This document shows positions 33,390-41,440 of a stretch of DNA of 64,000 bases, piece by piece (the stretch's first letter is position 1; every line of letters starts with the position of its first letter). This DNA comes from Polaromonas naphthalenivorans CJ2 (GTDB lineage: Bacteria; Pseudomonadota; Gammaproteobacteria; Burkholderiales; Burkholderiaceae_C), in contig NC_008757.1 of NCBI RefSeq assembly GCF_000015505.1, positions 186,001 to 250,000 on the forward strand, given 5' to 3'. The notes under the pieces are model-generated. The model did not search any database, was not told the DNA's origin, and saw only the letters and a program-made list of their open reading frames with translations. The position numbers and the translations under genes are program-made.

Positions 33390-33485
33390 CAAACCCCTTT
33401 CGAGAGGTTTTCTGATGTGTCTCTATGGACGCATTAGAAAGCCTCTGGTTTGGCCCTTTTTTAACAACCTGTAATGGGTAATTAA
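33390..33485 (+). promoter_or_regulatory. Orphan tandem-hairpin leader
   Basis: Stem 1 AACCCCT.../GAGAGGTT; stem 2 GGTTTTCTGATG(T)GTC/GACGCATTAGAAAGCC; CCCTTTTTTAAC; stem 3 CC/GG with TGTAAT loop; then TTAAAAAAG instead of GAAAGG and no gene. A convergent terminator follows at once. Confidence 0.6.
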
Positions 33486-33524
33486 AAAAGCTGCCCCCAT
33501 TTCGAATGCGGGCAGCTTTCTAAA
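33485..33524 (-). terminator. Terminator of the minus-strand kinase cluster
   Basis: On the minus strand AAAGCTGCCCGC...GGGGGCAGCTTTTTT, 17 bases after the stop at 33542; a long stem with T6. Confidence 0.8.
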
Positions 33525-33541
33525 GCTTGCAAGCGTGAATT

Positions 33542-34165
33542 TTAGAAAGCCTGTGCAGCTTGCCCCGTCGGCAACTCTGGCCTGATTGCCGCAGTTTCCC
33601 GCACAATTTCGATGATGTCCTGAACTGTCGCGCAAAGCGCATCGATACCATTGGCGCCGTTATCAAGCTCAAGCAGCCGTAGGCTGTCGATGCGCTTGCG
33701 CACTGCGTCAATAACGGAGGGCAAGTCGCTATCGCGCATGCTGGTTAATCCCGGAGTCCACAGCCGTTTTGCCTCAGCCGCCCGGTGGTTTAACCGTGCT
33801 TCACGCACTTCCTCGGGGCAGTTGACATGAACCACCAACGAGTCTGGTGGCAGCATGGCAACATGCTCTGGCTTGGCCGGAAAACCGTCAATCACAACGG
33901 GAGTGATTTGGCGGTGCTTGCCGATCTCGAACAGTATTGCGTCTATCAGCCTCTGACTCATGAGTTCGCCAGTGCGATACATAGCCAATTCGACAAAAAG
34001 CCGCAATGACATGTTGTTCGGCCGTTTCCCGGCTCTTGCCAGTCTGCCAGCGTCACCCATGCTCAAGTGAGTCCAGCCGTGCTTGCGTCTCAAGTGGTGA
34101 CCCAGGGTGGATTTTCCGCTACCGTGCAGACCTGCCAGAAAAGTAACGGGATGCAGAATTAACAT
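33542..34165 (-). CDS. P-loop nucleotide-kinase-like ATPase
   Basis: A 207-residue protein. Walker A is LAGLHGSGKST near residues 10-20. VVIDGFPAKPEHVAML (about 92) corresponds to the DGFPR lid-region motif of adenylate kinases, with the Arg replaced by Ala. It ends with an alanine/glutamine-rich tail. Probably an adenylate-kinase-fold enzyme or a P-loop kinase acting on an unknown substrate. Last gene of a four-gene minus-strand cluster; only six bases separate it from the gene before. Confidence 0.75.
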   Translation of the reverse strand: MLILHPVTFLAGLHGSGKSTLGHHLRRKHGWTHLSMGDAGRLARAGKRPNNMSLRLFVELAMYRTGELMSQRLIDAILFEIGKHRQITPVVIDGFPAKPEHVAMLPPDSLVVHVNCPEEVREARLNHRAAEAKRLWTPGLTSMRDSDLPSVIDAVRKRIDSLRLLELDNGANGIDALCATVQDIIEIVRETAAIRPELPTGQAAQAF

Positions 34166-34171
34166 TGCAAG

Positions 34172-34465
34172 CTATGCGTGGTGAATGCTGAGATTAAAAA
34201 TGGAGTTTGAATTTCCGAAGCCGCCGCACTCCGTCACATGGGCCTGGGACTTGACGATTTGAAGTTCTTGTTGCGATTGTTTGATCTTGCGAATGAAACG
34301 CGCCAGGAACTCCTGATTTTCAGGATTGCTAATCGTTTCAAGGACTTCGACGCATTCTCTAAGGCAATCAACCGCATCGCCAAATTTCTCGTGCGCGAGC
34401 GTTTGGGAAAGTTTGTGCGGAAGGTTGCGGCTTTTGTTTTCTGAAGGGAAAGAAAGTAGTGTCAT
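34172..34465 (-). CDS. Small unknown protein
   Basis: A 97-residue protein beginning MTLLSFPSENKSRNLPHKLS, with the helix FLARFIRKIKQSQQELQIVK. AAAGGAG lies eight bases before the ATG, a strong ribosome binding site. No family recognised. Immediately upstream of the kinase-like gene. Confidence 0.65.
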   Translation of the reverse strand: MTLLSFPSENKSRNLPHKLSQTLAHEKFGDAVDCLRECVEVLETISNPENQEFLARFIRKIKQSQQELQIVKSQAHVTECGGFGNSNSIFNLSIHHA

Positions 34466-34522
34466 CGCGAGTGCTCCTTTAGATGAACATATGTGCTTGA
34501 TGCACGGGATTGGACAAGACCG

Positions 34523-34702
34523 TTATTTGGGTTTCGACAGTGAATGAACTCTATCTACATCATCGAAAAACTTGCTCTTTAACTGGGTAGGCTGGCTCTG
34601 GAATTCGATCCAACTCAAAAAAGCCAGACCAGCAAGCAAACAGACTTTGACTGTCTGCTTGACAAGAGTGGCTGTACGCTTCATGGATGGCGCTTGTGTC
34701 AT
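34523..34702 (-). CDS. Small single-pass membrane protein
   Basis: A 59-residue protein from ATG 34702 (MTQAPSMKRTATLVKQTVKV...), with hydrophobic VCLLAGLAFLSWI after a basic N-terminus. A TTG at 34711 could add three residues. It starts 18 bases after the stop of the larger membrane protein gene, so the two are co-translated. Function unknown. Confidence 0.5.
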   Translation of the reverse strand: MTQAPSMKRTATLVKQTVKVCLLAGLAFLSWIEFQSQPTQLKSKFFDDVDRVHSLSKPK

Positions 34703-34720
34703 TACTGCCAAGCTTGCGAA

Positions 34721-35350
34721 CTATTCAATTTGCTTTGTTGAGAATCTGTCTAGCGTGACCGTGTCGTCTTGGATATTTTTCATGGACACTTTTTTGTTCA
34801 CGCGCGCAACCAGATCGACGCTGATGGGCTCCTCGTCGGCGCCTTGATTCAATGCATCATTGATTGGGCCTTTCAAGGCCAAAGCATTCACATCTGCGTT
34901 TATTTCGGGACCGTACCCAAGCGGAAGCGGAGTCGGATAAGTCACCGATTCACGGGCAGCCATGGCCTGGCTCGAAGCGGGTTCTTGCGAGGCAACCGGA
35001 GCTAATGTTGCATTCGGTCGAGCTGACTGTAGCGATGGTTTTGTCGGTTCAAGAGCTTGTCCATCCAAGGCTGCTATCAGTGCAGGCCAGTGAATCTGGC
35101 TAGAACGAAACCCGACATACATGCTGCTCGCAACTACCGAGCAAAACATGAAAGCCCAAAATGTTTTTTGCACATACGTTGGCTTTTCAACATAAGCCAT
35201 AGGCCCATTAGGGGGTATGTCGTAGTCACGCCAAAACACGTCCTCGACGGTGCCTGCAGGCATCGAAGGCTTGATTTTTTTGAGTTTGACGACCCGTGCT
35301 CGACCTATGCCGAAACGGGGAAAAATAGGATTGATACGTTTTGCGGCCAC
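34721..35350 (-). CDS. Bitopic membrane protein, unknown
   Basis: A 209-residue protein starting at GTG 35350 (MAAKRINPIFPRFGIGRARV). A cytoplasmic basic region of 70 residues is followed by one membrane helix (FWAFMFCSVVASSMYVGF) and a proline/alanine/serine-rich periplasmic part. This shape resembles bitopic secretion or pilus-assembly proteins but I see no conserved motif. Internal ATG at 35263 is an alternative start. First gene of the minus-strand cluster. Confidence 0.55.
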   Translation of the reverse strand: MAAKRINPIFPRFGIGRARVVKLKKIKPSMPAGTVEDVFWRDYDIPPNGPMAYVEKPTYVQKTFWAFMFCSVVASSMYVGFRSSQIHWPALIAALDGQALEPTKPSLQSARPNATLAPVASQEPASSQAMAARESVTYPTPLPLGYGPEINADVNALALKGPINDALNQGADEEPISVDLVARVNKKVSMKNIQDDTVTLDRFSTKQIE

Positions 35351-35476
35351 TCACATATTGGGCGCTACTATTTTTTACATTTCTTTCTGAAAACTATCAA
35401 AAAAAGAGCGTAATTTCAAATTTATGGCTCTTTGCTAGCTTTTTTTTGGGGTTTTTTTTAGGTCGTCCCAGACTTG

Positions 35477-35500
35477 GAGGCGGCCTAATTAGGCCGCCTC
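35477..35500. repeat. CCTAATTAGG-centred palindrome, copy 3
   Basis: Perfect 24-bp palindrome, arms GAGGCGG/CCGCCTC. Unlike most copies it lies between two divergently transcribed genes, where a terminator is not expected. Confidence 0.85.
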
Positions 35501-35662
35501 GCCTGGTTTGCAGCTGCCTATATCCAAGTCTTAAGTTGTGGCGAGTTTCGAAAAAACTCTCTTGATTTCGAATGTAGGGACAAACAGCTATTTATTCGGC
35601 ATGAATTTGAGCCAGATAGTTTTCAAAATCAGAGCACCACAACTTAATGCGAAAGAATTTTT

Positions 35663-36580
35663 ATGAGTGAACTCAGTAACAGCCATGATCTGGGTACATC
35701 CAGCCCCAGTGGCGCACCGCTGACCGAAACCGAGGTGGCACTGCTTGAGATCGATGAAGCGGCGCGCATAGCCTTCAAAAGTGTGGAGGATGAACAAAAC
35801 GAGGCTTTGGGTGCGGCGCCGGCCCAGGCTGCACTTGCAGACAGTTATGTTGCACGCCCGCGCGTTGATTTTTCGACACTGACCGACGAACAGAAGAAAG
35901 ACCGGATCAAGGTTTTTACAAAGCGCGCTGCCTCTCAGCGTGATAGGGGCCGGGCTGAACTTGAGCGTGTCTATGCCGGCGCGATGTCGGTGAAGATGAA
36001 TGTGTCCTGGAACGATTTGACGGTGGCTTCGTCGTGCGAACGCTTTTTGGGTATGTGCGATCTATCCCCCTACACAATTGGCCGGCGTGGCCCGTCAGTT
36101 CTGGGCAGCAAGGCAACCACAACGGTTCTTGAACAATTTTCAGCCTTGGTCGAAAAGTATTACGAAGCGGGCATGCTTGCTAAACGCGGCGCCCAAGCTT
36201 TGTTCGATGCAGAACGCGACCATGTTTTTGGTGATGACGAATGGGTTACGCCGGAATACACCACAGCGGCGTTTGCGATGGTCATTCATGCCAAAAACCG
36301 CAGTACCGCACGCATTGTTGCCGGCATGGCGGCATGGGACGAGGCGATTCGCCTGGCCAGCGTCCTGGAATGGAATGGAAAAATCGAAACCTCGAAAATT
36401 TCAGACCTGCGCGAGCAGGAGCGAAAAGGGATGTACTCGATTTTTTCCTTTGCACGTCGCTCGCTGATTGGTCTCTACAAGGGCACGCTCAAGGTGGAAG
36501 CTACCAAGCCTGCGAAAGAGTTGGGTGCGCCAGCTGAAGCAGTACCGGCCGCTGCTGATACCGAACTGACGACTGCGTAA
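35663..36580 (+). CDS. Unknown protein
   Basis: A 305-residue acidic protein, MSELSNSHDLGTSSPSGAPL..., with natural composition throughout; recognisable segments are FSTLTDEQKKDRIKVFTKRA and NRSTARIVAGMAAWDEAIRL. Low-complexity Ala/Pro/Glu tail. No family recognised. It precedes the UvrD-like helicase gene by 94 bases and a terminator, so they are probably separate transcripts. Confidence 0.6.
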   Translation: MSELSNSHDLGTSSPSGAPLTETEVALLEIDEAARIAFKSVEDEQNEALGAAPAQAALADSYVARPRVDFSTLTDEQKKDRIKVFTKRAASQRDRGRAELERVYAGAMSVKMNVSWNDLTVASSCERFLGMCDLSPYTIGRRGPSVLGSKATTTVLEQFSALVEKYYEAGMLAKRGAQALFDAERDHVFGDDEWVTPEYTTAAFAMVIHAKNRSTARIVAGMAAWDEAIRLASVLEWNGKIETSKISDLREQERKGMYSIFSFARRSLIGLYKGTLKVEATKPAKELGAPAEAVPAAADTELTTA

Positions 36581-36607
36581 TCCTTTTTCGGATTGCGCTC
36601 AACGAAA

Positions 36608-36636
36608 AAGCGTAGCCCTCGGCTGCGCTTTTTTTA
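36608..36636 (+). terminator. Intrinsic terminator
   Basis: AAGCGTAGCC-CTC-GGCTGCGCTT then T7, 30 bases after the stop at 36580. Confidence 0.8.
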
Positions 36637-36674
36637 TTTCGATTTGGCTTTACAAGTAACTTTTAGGCGCATCC

Positions 36675-38534
36675 ATGCCCGACTATTTCAGCGATCTGAA
36701 TGAAGGTCAATTCCAGGCGGCAAGCTGCGAAACGCACTGCTTGACTATTGCAGCGCCTGGCTCTGGCAAGACCAAAATGCTGTCTGCAAAGGCGTCATAC
36801 CTCTTGTCACAAAACAAGACGGTTACGGCTGTCACCTTTACCCGCGATTCGGCCCTTGAGCTGCGTGACCGGATCGTCAAACAGGCCGGCATCGATGTGA
36901 TGTCGCGGTTGCTGGTGGGCACCTTTCACAGCATTGATCTGCTGATGGCCTTCCCCGGCAAGGCGAAATCGGCCATGGGTTCCAAAATACTCAGGCACTC
37001 CCGCTCGTCGCTGTCGCAAAGCTGGGTCATCGTCAAGGAAGGCAATCGGCGCAGTGCCGTGGCGCGTGCCTTTGACGCTGCCGCCGTGCCGGGGCTCGAA
37101 CTCGATGATGCCACCGCGCTGATTGAAGGCATCAAGTCGGGCCAGGTAGCGCCCAAGTGCTATGAAGAAGAGCTGCTGGTTAAAACGTACACCGATGTGC
37201 TTGAACGCCATGGCGTGATCGACTTCCAGGATATTTTGCTCAAGACCAATGAAGGGATCAAGGATGGAAGGATCTCGACGCTCAGGACGGACTACCTCCT
37301 GCTCGACGAGTACCAGGATACCGACTTGCCTCAGCTTACCTGGACCATGCACCATGCCAAAACCGGCTCCATCATCACCGCAGTAGGGGACGATGACCAA
37401 AGTATTTACGGTTTCCGAAGGGCGCTCGGATTCGGCGGCATGCTCAGCTTCGAGAATGATTTGCGCGCTACCCGTGTCGTCCTGGGGCTGAACTACCGTT
37501 CACACAGCGAAGTGCTGGAGCCGTCAGCCAAGCTGATTGCGGTCAACTTGAACCGCATGGACAAGGCTTTGGTGTCCAACAAGGGGCCGGGCGGCGCCAC
37601 GGCATGGGAGCGGTTTGCCTCGCGCAAGCTTGAGGCCATCGCGTGCGCCCAAACCATCAAAACGTCCCTTGAGGAAAAGCAAAGCGTCGGCGTGCTGGCA
37701 CGAACCAATAAACGCCTTGATGAGATCGAAACGCAATGCATCGCCTTGGAGATACCCTACAGCCGCTCAGCCGGTGGTTCAGTGCTGAAGACGCGGGAAA
37801 TGTCAGTGTTCATGTCCGCACTGAGCTGCATGACCCGAAGCAGTGCAAAGGACACCGATGAACTGCTGGCCTGGTGTGGTGTCGATGAACAAGATCTGAC
37901 AGCGCTCTACCAGACATTCGGTGATGGCTTGTTTGACGTGGCGCGAAAACGCACTGACATTGGCAAGGCTCCAATCAAGGACGCAACTAAACTCCTGGTC
38001 GCAAAACTTGCCAAGTCATTTTCTGACTGGAAAGCGTTCATCAGAACCGGTGGCTCGTCGATGGTGGTGGACGGCGTTGTGCAATTGCTCGGCAGCTATA
38101 CGGAAGACAAATATTCCAAAAAAATGCTTGAGATCGTTGCAGGCGTTCTTACCCCGCCGATCAATGAGAATGTTCCGCTGAACAAAGCCCAGGAACATTT
38201 TGAATGCAGATTGAACACCATTCGGGCTGCAATGGAGCGTCCAAAAACAAAAGAGGATGAGGCTGGCAAGCCAGTGGTCTTGATGACTGCGCACGGCTCA
38301 AAGGGGCTGGAGTTCGATATGGTGTGGATCGTCGGCGCAGAGGAGGACACCTTTCCTGACAAGGCCAGCTCTGTGCAAGAAGAGCGCAGGCTCTTTTATG
38401 TGGCCATGACACGCGCACGCAAGCATCTGTGGATTTCGGCCAGCGGCAAACTTGATGTGTCCCGGTTCGTCTTTGAATCGGGCGTGCCACGTGTGCCTGA
38501 CGGCACCTTCCAGACCTACGATGGGGACCACTAG
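36675..38534 (+). CDS. UvrD/Rep-family superfamily 1 helicase
   Basis: A 619-residue ATP-dependent 3'-5' DNA helicase. All SF1 motifs are visible: APGSGKTKM (I, 27-35), VTFTRDSALELR (Ia), LLLDEYQDTDLPQL (II), VGDDDQSIYGFRR (III), LNYRSHSEVL (IV), MTAHGSKGLEFDMVWI (V) and RRLFYVAMTRARKHLWI (VI). It is shorter than chromosomal UvrD (about 720). A likely role is replication or repair of the element. It ends 45 bases before a CCTAATTAGG palindrome shared with the convergent gene. Confidence 0.92.
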   Translation: MPDYFSDLNEGQFQAASCETHCLTIAAPGSGKTKMLSAKASYLLSQNKTVTAVTFTRDSALELRDRIVKQAGIDVMSRLLVGTFHSIDLLMAFPGKAKSAMGSKILRHSRSSLSQSWVIVKEGNRRSAVARAFDAAAVPGLELDDATALIEGIKSGQVAPKCYEEELLVKTYTDVLERHGVIDFQDILLKTNEGIKDGRISTLRTDYLLLDEYQDTDLPQLTWTMHHAKTGSIITAVGDDDQSIYGFRRALGFGGMLSFENDLRATRVVLGLNYRSHSEVLEPSAKLIAVNLNRMDKALVSNKGPGGATAWERFASRKLEAIACAQTIKTSLEEKQSVGVLARTNKRLDEIETQCIALEIPYSRSAGGSVLKTREMSVFMSALSCMTRSSAKDTDELLAWCGVDEQDLTALYQTFGDGLFDVARKRTDIGKAPIKDATKLLVAKLAKSFSDWKAFIRTGGSSMVVDGVVQLLGSYTEDKYSKKMLEIVAGVLTPPINENVPLNKAQEHFECRLNTIRAAMERPKTKEDEAGKPVVLMTAHGSKGLEFDMVWIVGAEEDTFPDKASSVQEERRLFYVAMTRARKHLWISASGKLDVSRFVFESGVPRVPDGTFQTYDGDH

Positions 38535-38578
38535 CAAGGCACGATCACAAGCGGGCGTTCTCCGCAAAAGCGTTTCAC

Positions 38579-38600
38579 TAGCGGCCTAATTAGGCCGCTA
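38579..38600. repeat. CCTAATTAGG-centred palindrome, copy 4
   Basis: Perfect 22-bp palindrome, arms TAGCGG/CCGCTA, between convergent genes. The TAA stop of the minus-strand gene (38592-38590) is part of it. Confidence 0.85.
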
Positions 38601-39219
38601 AATCTGGCAGGGATGGGGACAACATCAAGCTGCCTTCCTCAACCAGTTCGCGGGCATTTTGGGCTTTACCACGCATGGCCGTGTTTTTGAATCCGATATA
38701 GGCCTTTGTTACGGGATACAGGATGTGCTTGCGCTGCTTGCGATCAATGATACCCAGGCGTTCGGCAGTCAGAAGTCGAGCAACGCATGCATCCCAGGTT
38801 TTCATGGCACGCAGCCAAGAAGAGCTGTTCGCGCTGATGATCTTGACCTCGACCCGCAGCATGTTGAGCCATGACGTGTCCACGTCGCTGAACAGCCCCA
38901 TGCTGGCAACCTTGTAGAGTTCGTCAATCTGGTGATGCAGTTCAGCCAAATCTTCCTGAATCAAGACCCGGTAGTCTCGCTTGAGCCCAAAGACGTACAT
39001 CTTGGCAGATACGATGTTCCAATCCCGGCGAATTGTCCTGGAAACAGGATGCGTCAGGAAAAGCACTTCTTTTTTCACTACAGCCATGTTGCATGCAATT
39101 TCTTCGATTCTGTCGGCATTTTTCATGAACTCAAGCGGCCTCTCATCGCTGCTGAAGTAGCTTTGTTCGGATTTTACTTCAGTAGGTAGTCCTTGGGACG
39201 ATAGCAGGTATGAACTCAT
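38590..39219 (-). CDS. Unknown protein
   Basis: A 209-residue protein, MSSYLLSSQGLPTEVKSEQS..., mostly helical, with a coiled-coil-like EDLAELHHQIDELYKVASMG. It ends SLPDLAA, where the last three codons and stop lie in the CCTAATTAGG palindrome. No family recognised. Diverges from the ParB-like gene across a 1-kb non-coding region. Confidence 0.6.
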   Translation of the reverse strand: MSSYLLSSQGLPTEVKSEQSYFSSDERPLEFMKNADRIEEIACNMAVVKKEVLFLTHPVSRTIRRDWNIVSAKMYVFGLKRDYRVLIQEDLAELHHQIDELYKVASMGLFSDVDTSWLNMLRVEVKIISANSSSWLRAMKTWDACVARLLTAERLGIIDRKQRKHILYPVTKAYIGFKNTAMRGKAQNARELVEEGSLMLSPSLPDLAA

Positions 39220-40029
39220 GGCGTGAATTCTTCACTATGTTTGGGCCATATTCCTGGGAAAGCGTGCCAAAAAAGCTGGTTTTTTGCGCTATTCAAATGC
39301 CTTGGCTTCAGGCATAGTTGAGCAATCGTTTTTCTATGTTCTGACTTATTCAGAAAGAAAAAATGCAGCGATCACTCCCTGCCTTTACGAATGACTCCCG
39401 TATCGAAATACCTTTTAGGTATCTACTGAAGACTTGTCACTTCACGGGTGAGCCTGCCTGTTGTGCGCGTCATGCTCCTTCGCGCTACAGCAAATGGTTC
39501 CATAGGGACTGAGACGACTACTCCTGCTCGCAGGATGGCTTGTGCTGGTTCCATTTGGAATCATGGTAGTTTTACCCCCAACCACCCGCCCTGTGCAGGT
39601 GGAAGGATTCTGCGCAAGCGTTGCATGCCAAGCCAAACGGCTGTTATGCAACGCTTGGCTTGGCCTCCCGCCAAAAACCTACTTCTTAAAAAGTCGTGTG
39701 GCCGCCGAATGCCCAGAACACAAGCCGATGCGTGTCATTGCTCTGTGTTCTCGGTAGTGGTCTTGCACCCAATCAGCTTTGCTGCAGATACTGCCCCGGC
39801 AAGTTTCTTTGCGTCGAAAACTAAGTTTTGAAGAATGCCTGCTAGCTGGCTCCTTTTGAACCACGCGCTTTGACCTGTGCAGGGTTGTGGTGCCATGGGC
39901 GCTCACAAGGCTCAAAGCTTGTTTGTTTGGCTCCCTCCAAGCAATCGCAGAGTCAGCTGTCACGAACGCGCTGAAAAATTCGACTTCTTTTGAAAATTAA
40001 AAGGCGCCTGTTGAGGTACCGTGTATGCA
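39220..40029. other. Hairpin-rich non-coding region, possible structured RNA or origin
   Basis: No coding frame is convincing over 800 bases. Stems include GATACC-type (39406-39424), TCCTGC/GCAGGA (39521-39534), CAAGCGTTGCAT/ATGCAACGCTTG with an inner GCC/GGC (39615-39657) and AGAACACA/TGTGTTCT (39716-39751). Two diverged copies of a unit of about 150 bases can be seen (around 39540-39700 and 39840-39995), sharing GCTGG-TCC-TTTG, CCTGTGCAGG, GGCTTGG/TTTGGCTCCC and a CTTCTT stem. It could be a long structured RNA, a replication origin or a centromere. Confidence 0.4.
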
Positions 40030-40148
40030 CTAGTGGGTCAGTTGGCAACGGCATCGGCATTCTTGTCGCAACTATGGTCTCGGTCACAGGGGGAGTAGCA
40101 CTTACTTTCCGCAGGGAATGCTGGTTTGATTGCCAACTGACCCACTAG
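40030..40148. repeat. Second MITE-like long inverted repeat
   Basis: Perfect 19-bp arms CTAGTGGGTCAGTTGGCAA (40030-40048) and its complement (40130-40148), 81-base loop. A TA lies two bases in from each outer end, so the boundary could also be TA-flanked, as at 33245. Confidence 0.5.
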
Positions 40149-40194
40149 CGCGCCACTGAAGCCAGCACGGCGAAAATTCGGCACGGCAAGACAT

Positions 40195-40288
40195 GTTTTT
40201 TCCAATGAACGCAAACCGCTGTCATTGGAAAGCCCGTGGGCTTAACCCTTTTTTAACCTGGCGAAATTTAGCCAACGAAAGGACATTT
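40195..40288 (+). promoter_or_regulatory. Tandem-hairpin leader of the second ParB-like gene
   Basis: Stem 2 TTTTCCAATGA/TCATTGGAAA; spacer; CCCTTTTTTAAC; stem 3 TGGC/GCCA with an inner A-T run; GAAAGGA before ATG 40289. Stem 1 is poorly formed. Confidence 0.65.
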
Positions 40289-41317
40289 ATGAACGATCAA
40301 TCTGGAAATCTCTCTCTTCTCATTATTGATGACGATGCGAGAGAAGTGTTCGAGAAAAAGTCCAACTTTCAGTTGGATCTTCTCTCCGGCTCCGTTAAAA
40401 AAGCTATGAATGGCGCCAAGTCTTCGGACTTGTGGATGTGCCCGATTGATGACATTGTCATCATGGAGGGCTTCAATGTCCGCTCGGAAACGGCGCAGTA
40501 TAGGGAAAAGGTCGAGAAATTGGCCAATTCAATCATTGAAAATGGATTTTATAAATCCAAGCCGCTAGCGATATTCGTAGGCGTGGATGCCGAAGGCAAA
40601 AACGTCAATTACCTTTACGACGGTCACCGTCGATACGCGGCCGCCAAGCTTGCGATTTCCAGGAACTTCGAACTTCCGAACCTACCCTGCGTAACTTCGC
40701 CAGCCGGCACATCGCTGGAAGATCTAACCATTGCCATGGTTACGATGAACGATGGCGATCCAGTTGACCCGTTTGGAGTTGCCATAGTCTGCAACCGAAT
40801 GATAAAAGGTGGTACGCCGATTGAAGAAATCGCCAGGCGACTGATGCTTTCACCGACTTATGTGAAAGACCTGCTCACTATGATGGCTGCACCCCGGGCC
40901 CTTCGCAACCTGGTTAGTGAAGGGCACGTGTCCGCTACGCTGGCCATTTCCACCATCAAGAAGCACGGTACTTCGGCACCGGCGGTCTTGCAGGAGGGAG
41001 TTGAAAAAGCCAAAGCGCAGGGTAAAACCCGCGTGACCGGCAAGACGCTCGCTCCAGAAAAAGTCAAAACCATCAAGCCGGAAAAACGCGATCTGCTTCA
41101 GGTCGCAACCGACTGGCTAGCACGAAATGCGGACCTCGCAGACAAGGACAAGCGCGTTTTCGAACTCGCCGCCTTGCTGTGTGAAGTTAGCCCCAATGAA
41201 GTTGAAGGACGGTATGCGTTCAAGCTGAAAGACGGCGCGCAACCTGACGCTACAAACTCACCGGCAAAGTCTTCTGGTAAAGAACAACTGGCGCTCGCAC
41301 CGGAAATTCTCACTTGA
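40289..41317 (+). CDS. Second ParB-family protein
   Basis: A 342-residue protein from ATG 40289 (MNDQSGNLSLLIIDDDAREV...). The ParB nuclease-like domain (about 60-160) has YLYDGHRRYAAAK, and PIEEIARRLMLSPTYVKDLL (about 180) is the helix-turn-helix. It lacks the cysteine-rich domain of the PRTRC ParB. The frame is open 32 codons upstream, but these lie in the leader stems. It is followed by a leader and an SbcD-like gene. No ParA is encoded in the window. Confidence 0.82.
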   Translation: MNDQSGNLSLLIIDDDAREVFEKKSNFQLDLLSGSVKKAMNGAKSSDLWMCPIDDIVIMEGFNVRSETAQYREKVEKLANSIIENGFYKSKPLAIFVGVDAEGKNVNYLYDGHRRYAAAKLAISRNFELPNLPCVTSPAGTSLEDLTIAMVTMNDGDPVDPFGVAIVCNRMIKGGTPIEEIARRLMLSPTYVKDLLTMMAAPRALRNLVSEGHVSATLAISTIKKHGTSAPAVLQEGVEKAKAQGKTRVTGKTLAPEKVKTIKPEKRDLLQVATDWLARNADLADKDKRVFELAALLCEVSPNEVEGRYAFKLKDGAQPDATNSPAKSSGKEQLALAPEILT

Positions 41318-41341
41318 AAAGATCGAGTTCGACCGATTTTA

Positions 41342-41440
41342 CCCCCCCAATTCGGGGGCTTTTTATTGTGAAACCTGCGCAATAAAAAGCTTCTGAGCTT
41401 TCCTTTTTTTATCAATCCATCATGGAGAAAAAGGAAATTT
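41342..41440 (+). promoter_or_regulatory. Tandem-hairpin leader of the SbcD-like gene
   Basis: Stem 1 CCCCCC.../CGGGGG; the T run after it, GCTTTTTATTG, is the 5' arm of stem 2 and pairs with CAATAAAAAGC; CCTTTTTTTATC; stem 3 TCCA/TGGA; AAAAAGGA before ATG 41441. A textbook example of the stem-1 U-tract being captured by stem 2. Confidence 0.75.

Noticed and set aside
39220..40029. Group II intron remnant
   Set aside because: No domain V-like sequence and no maturase or reverse transcriptase nearby.
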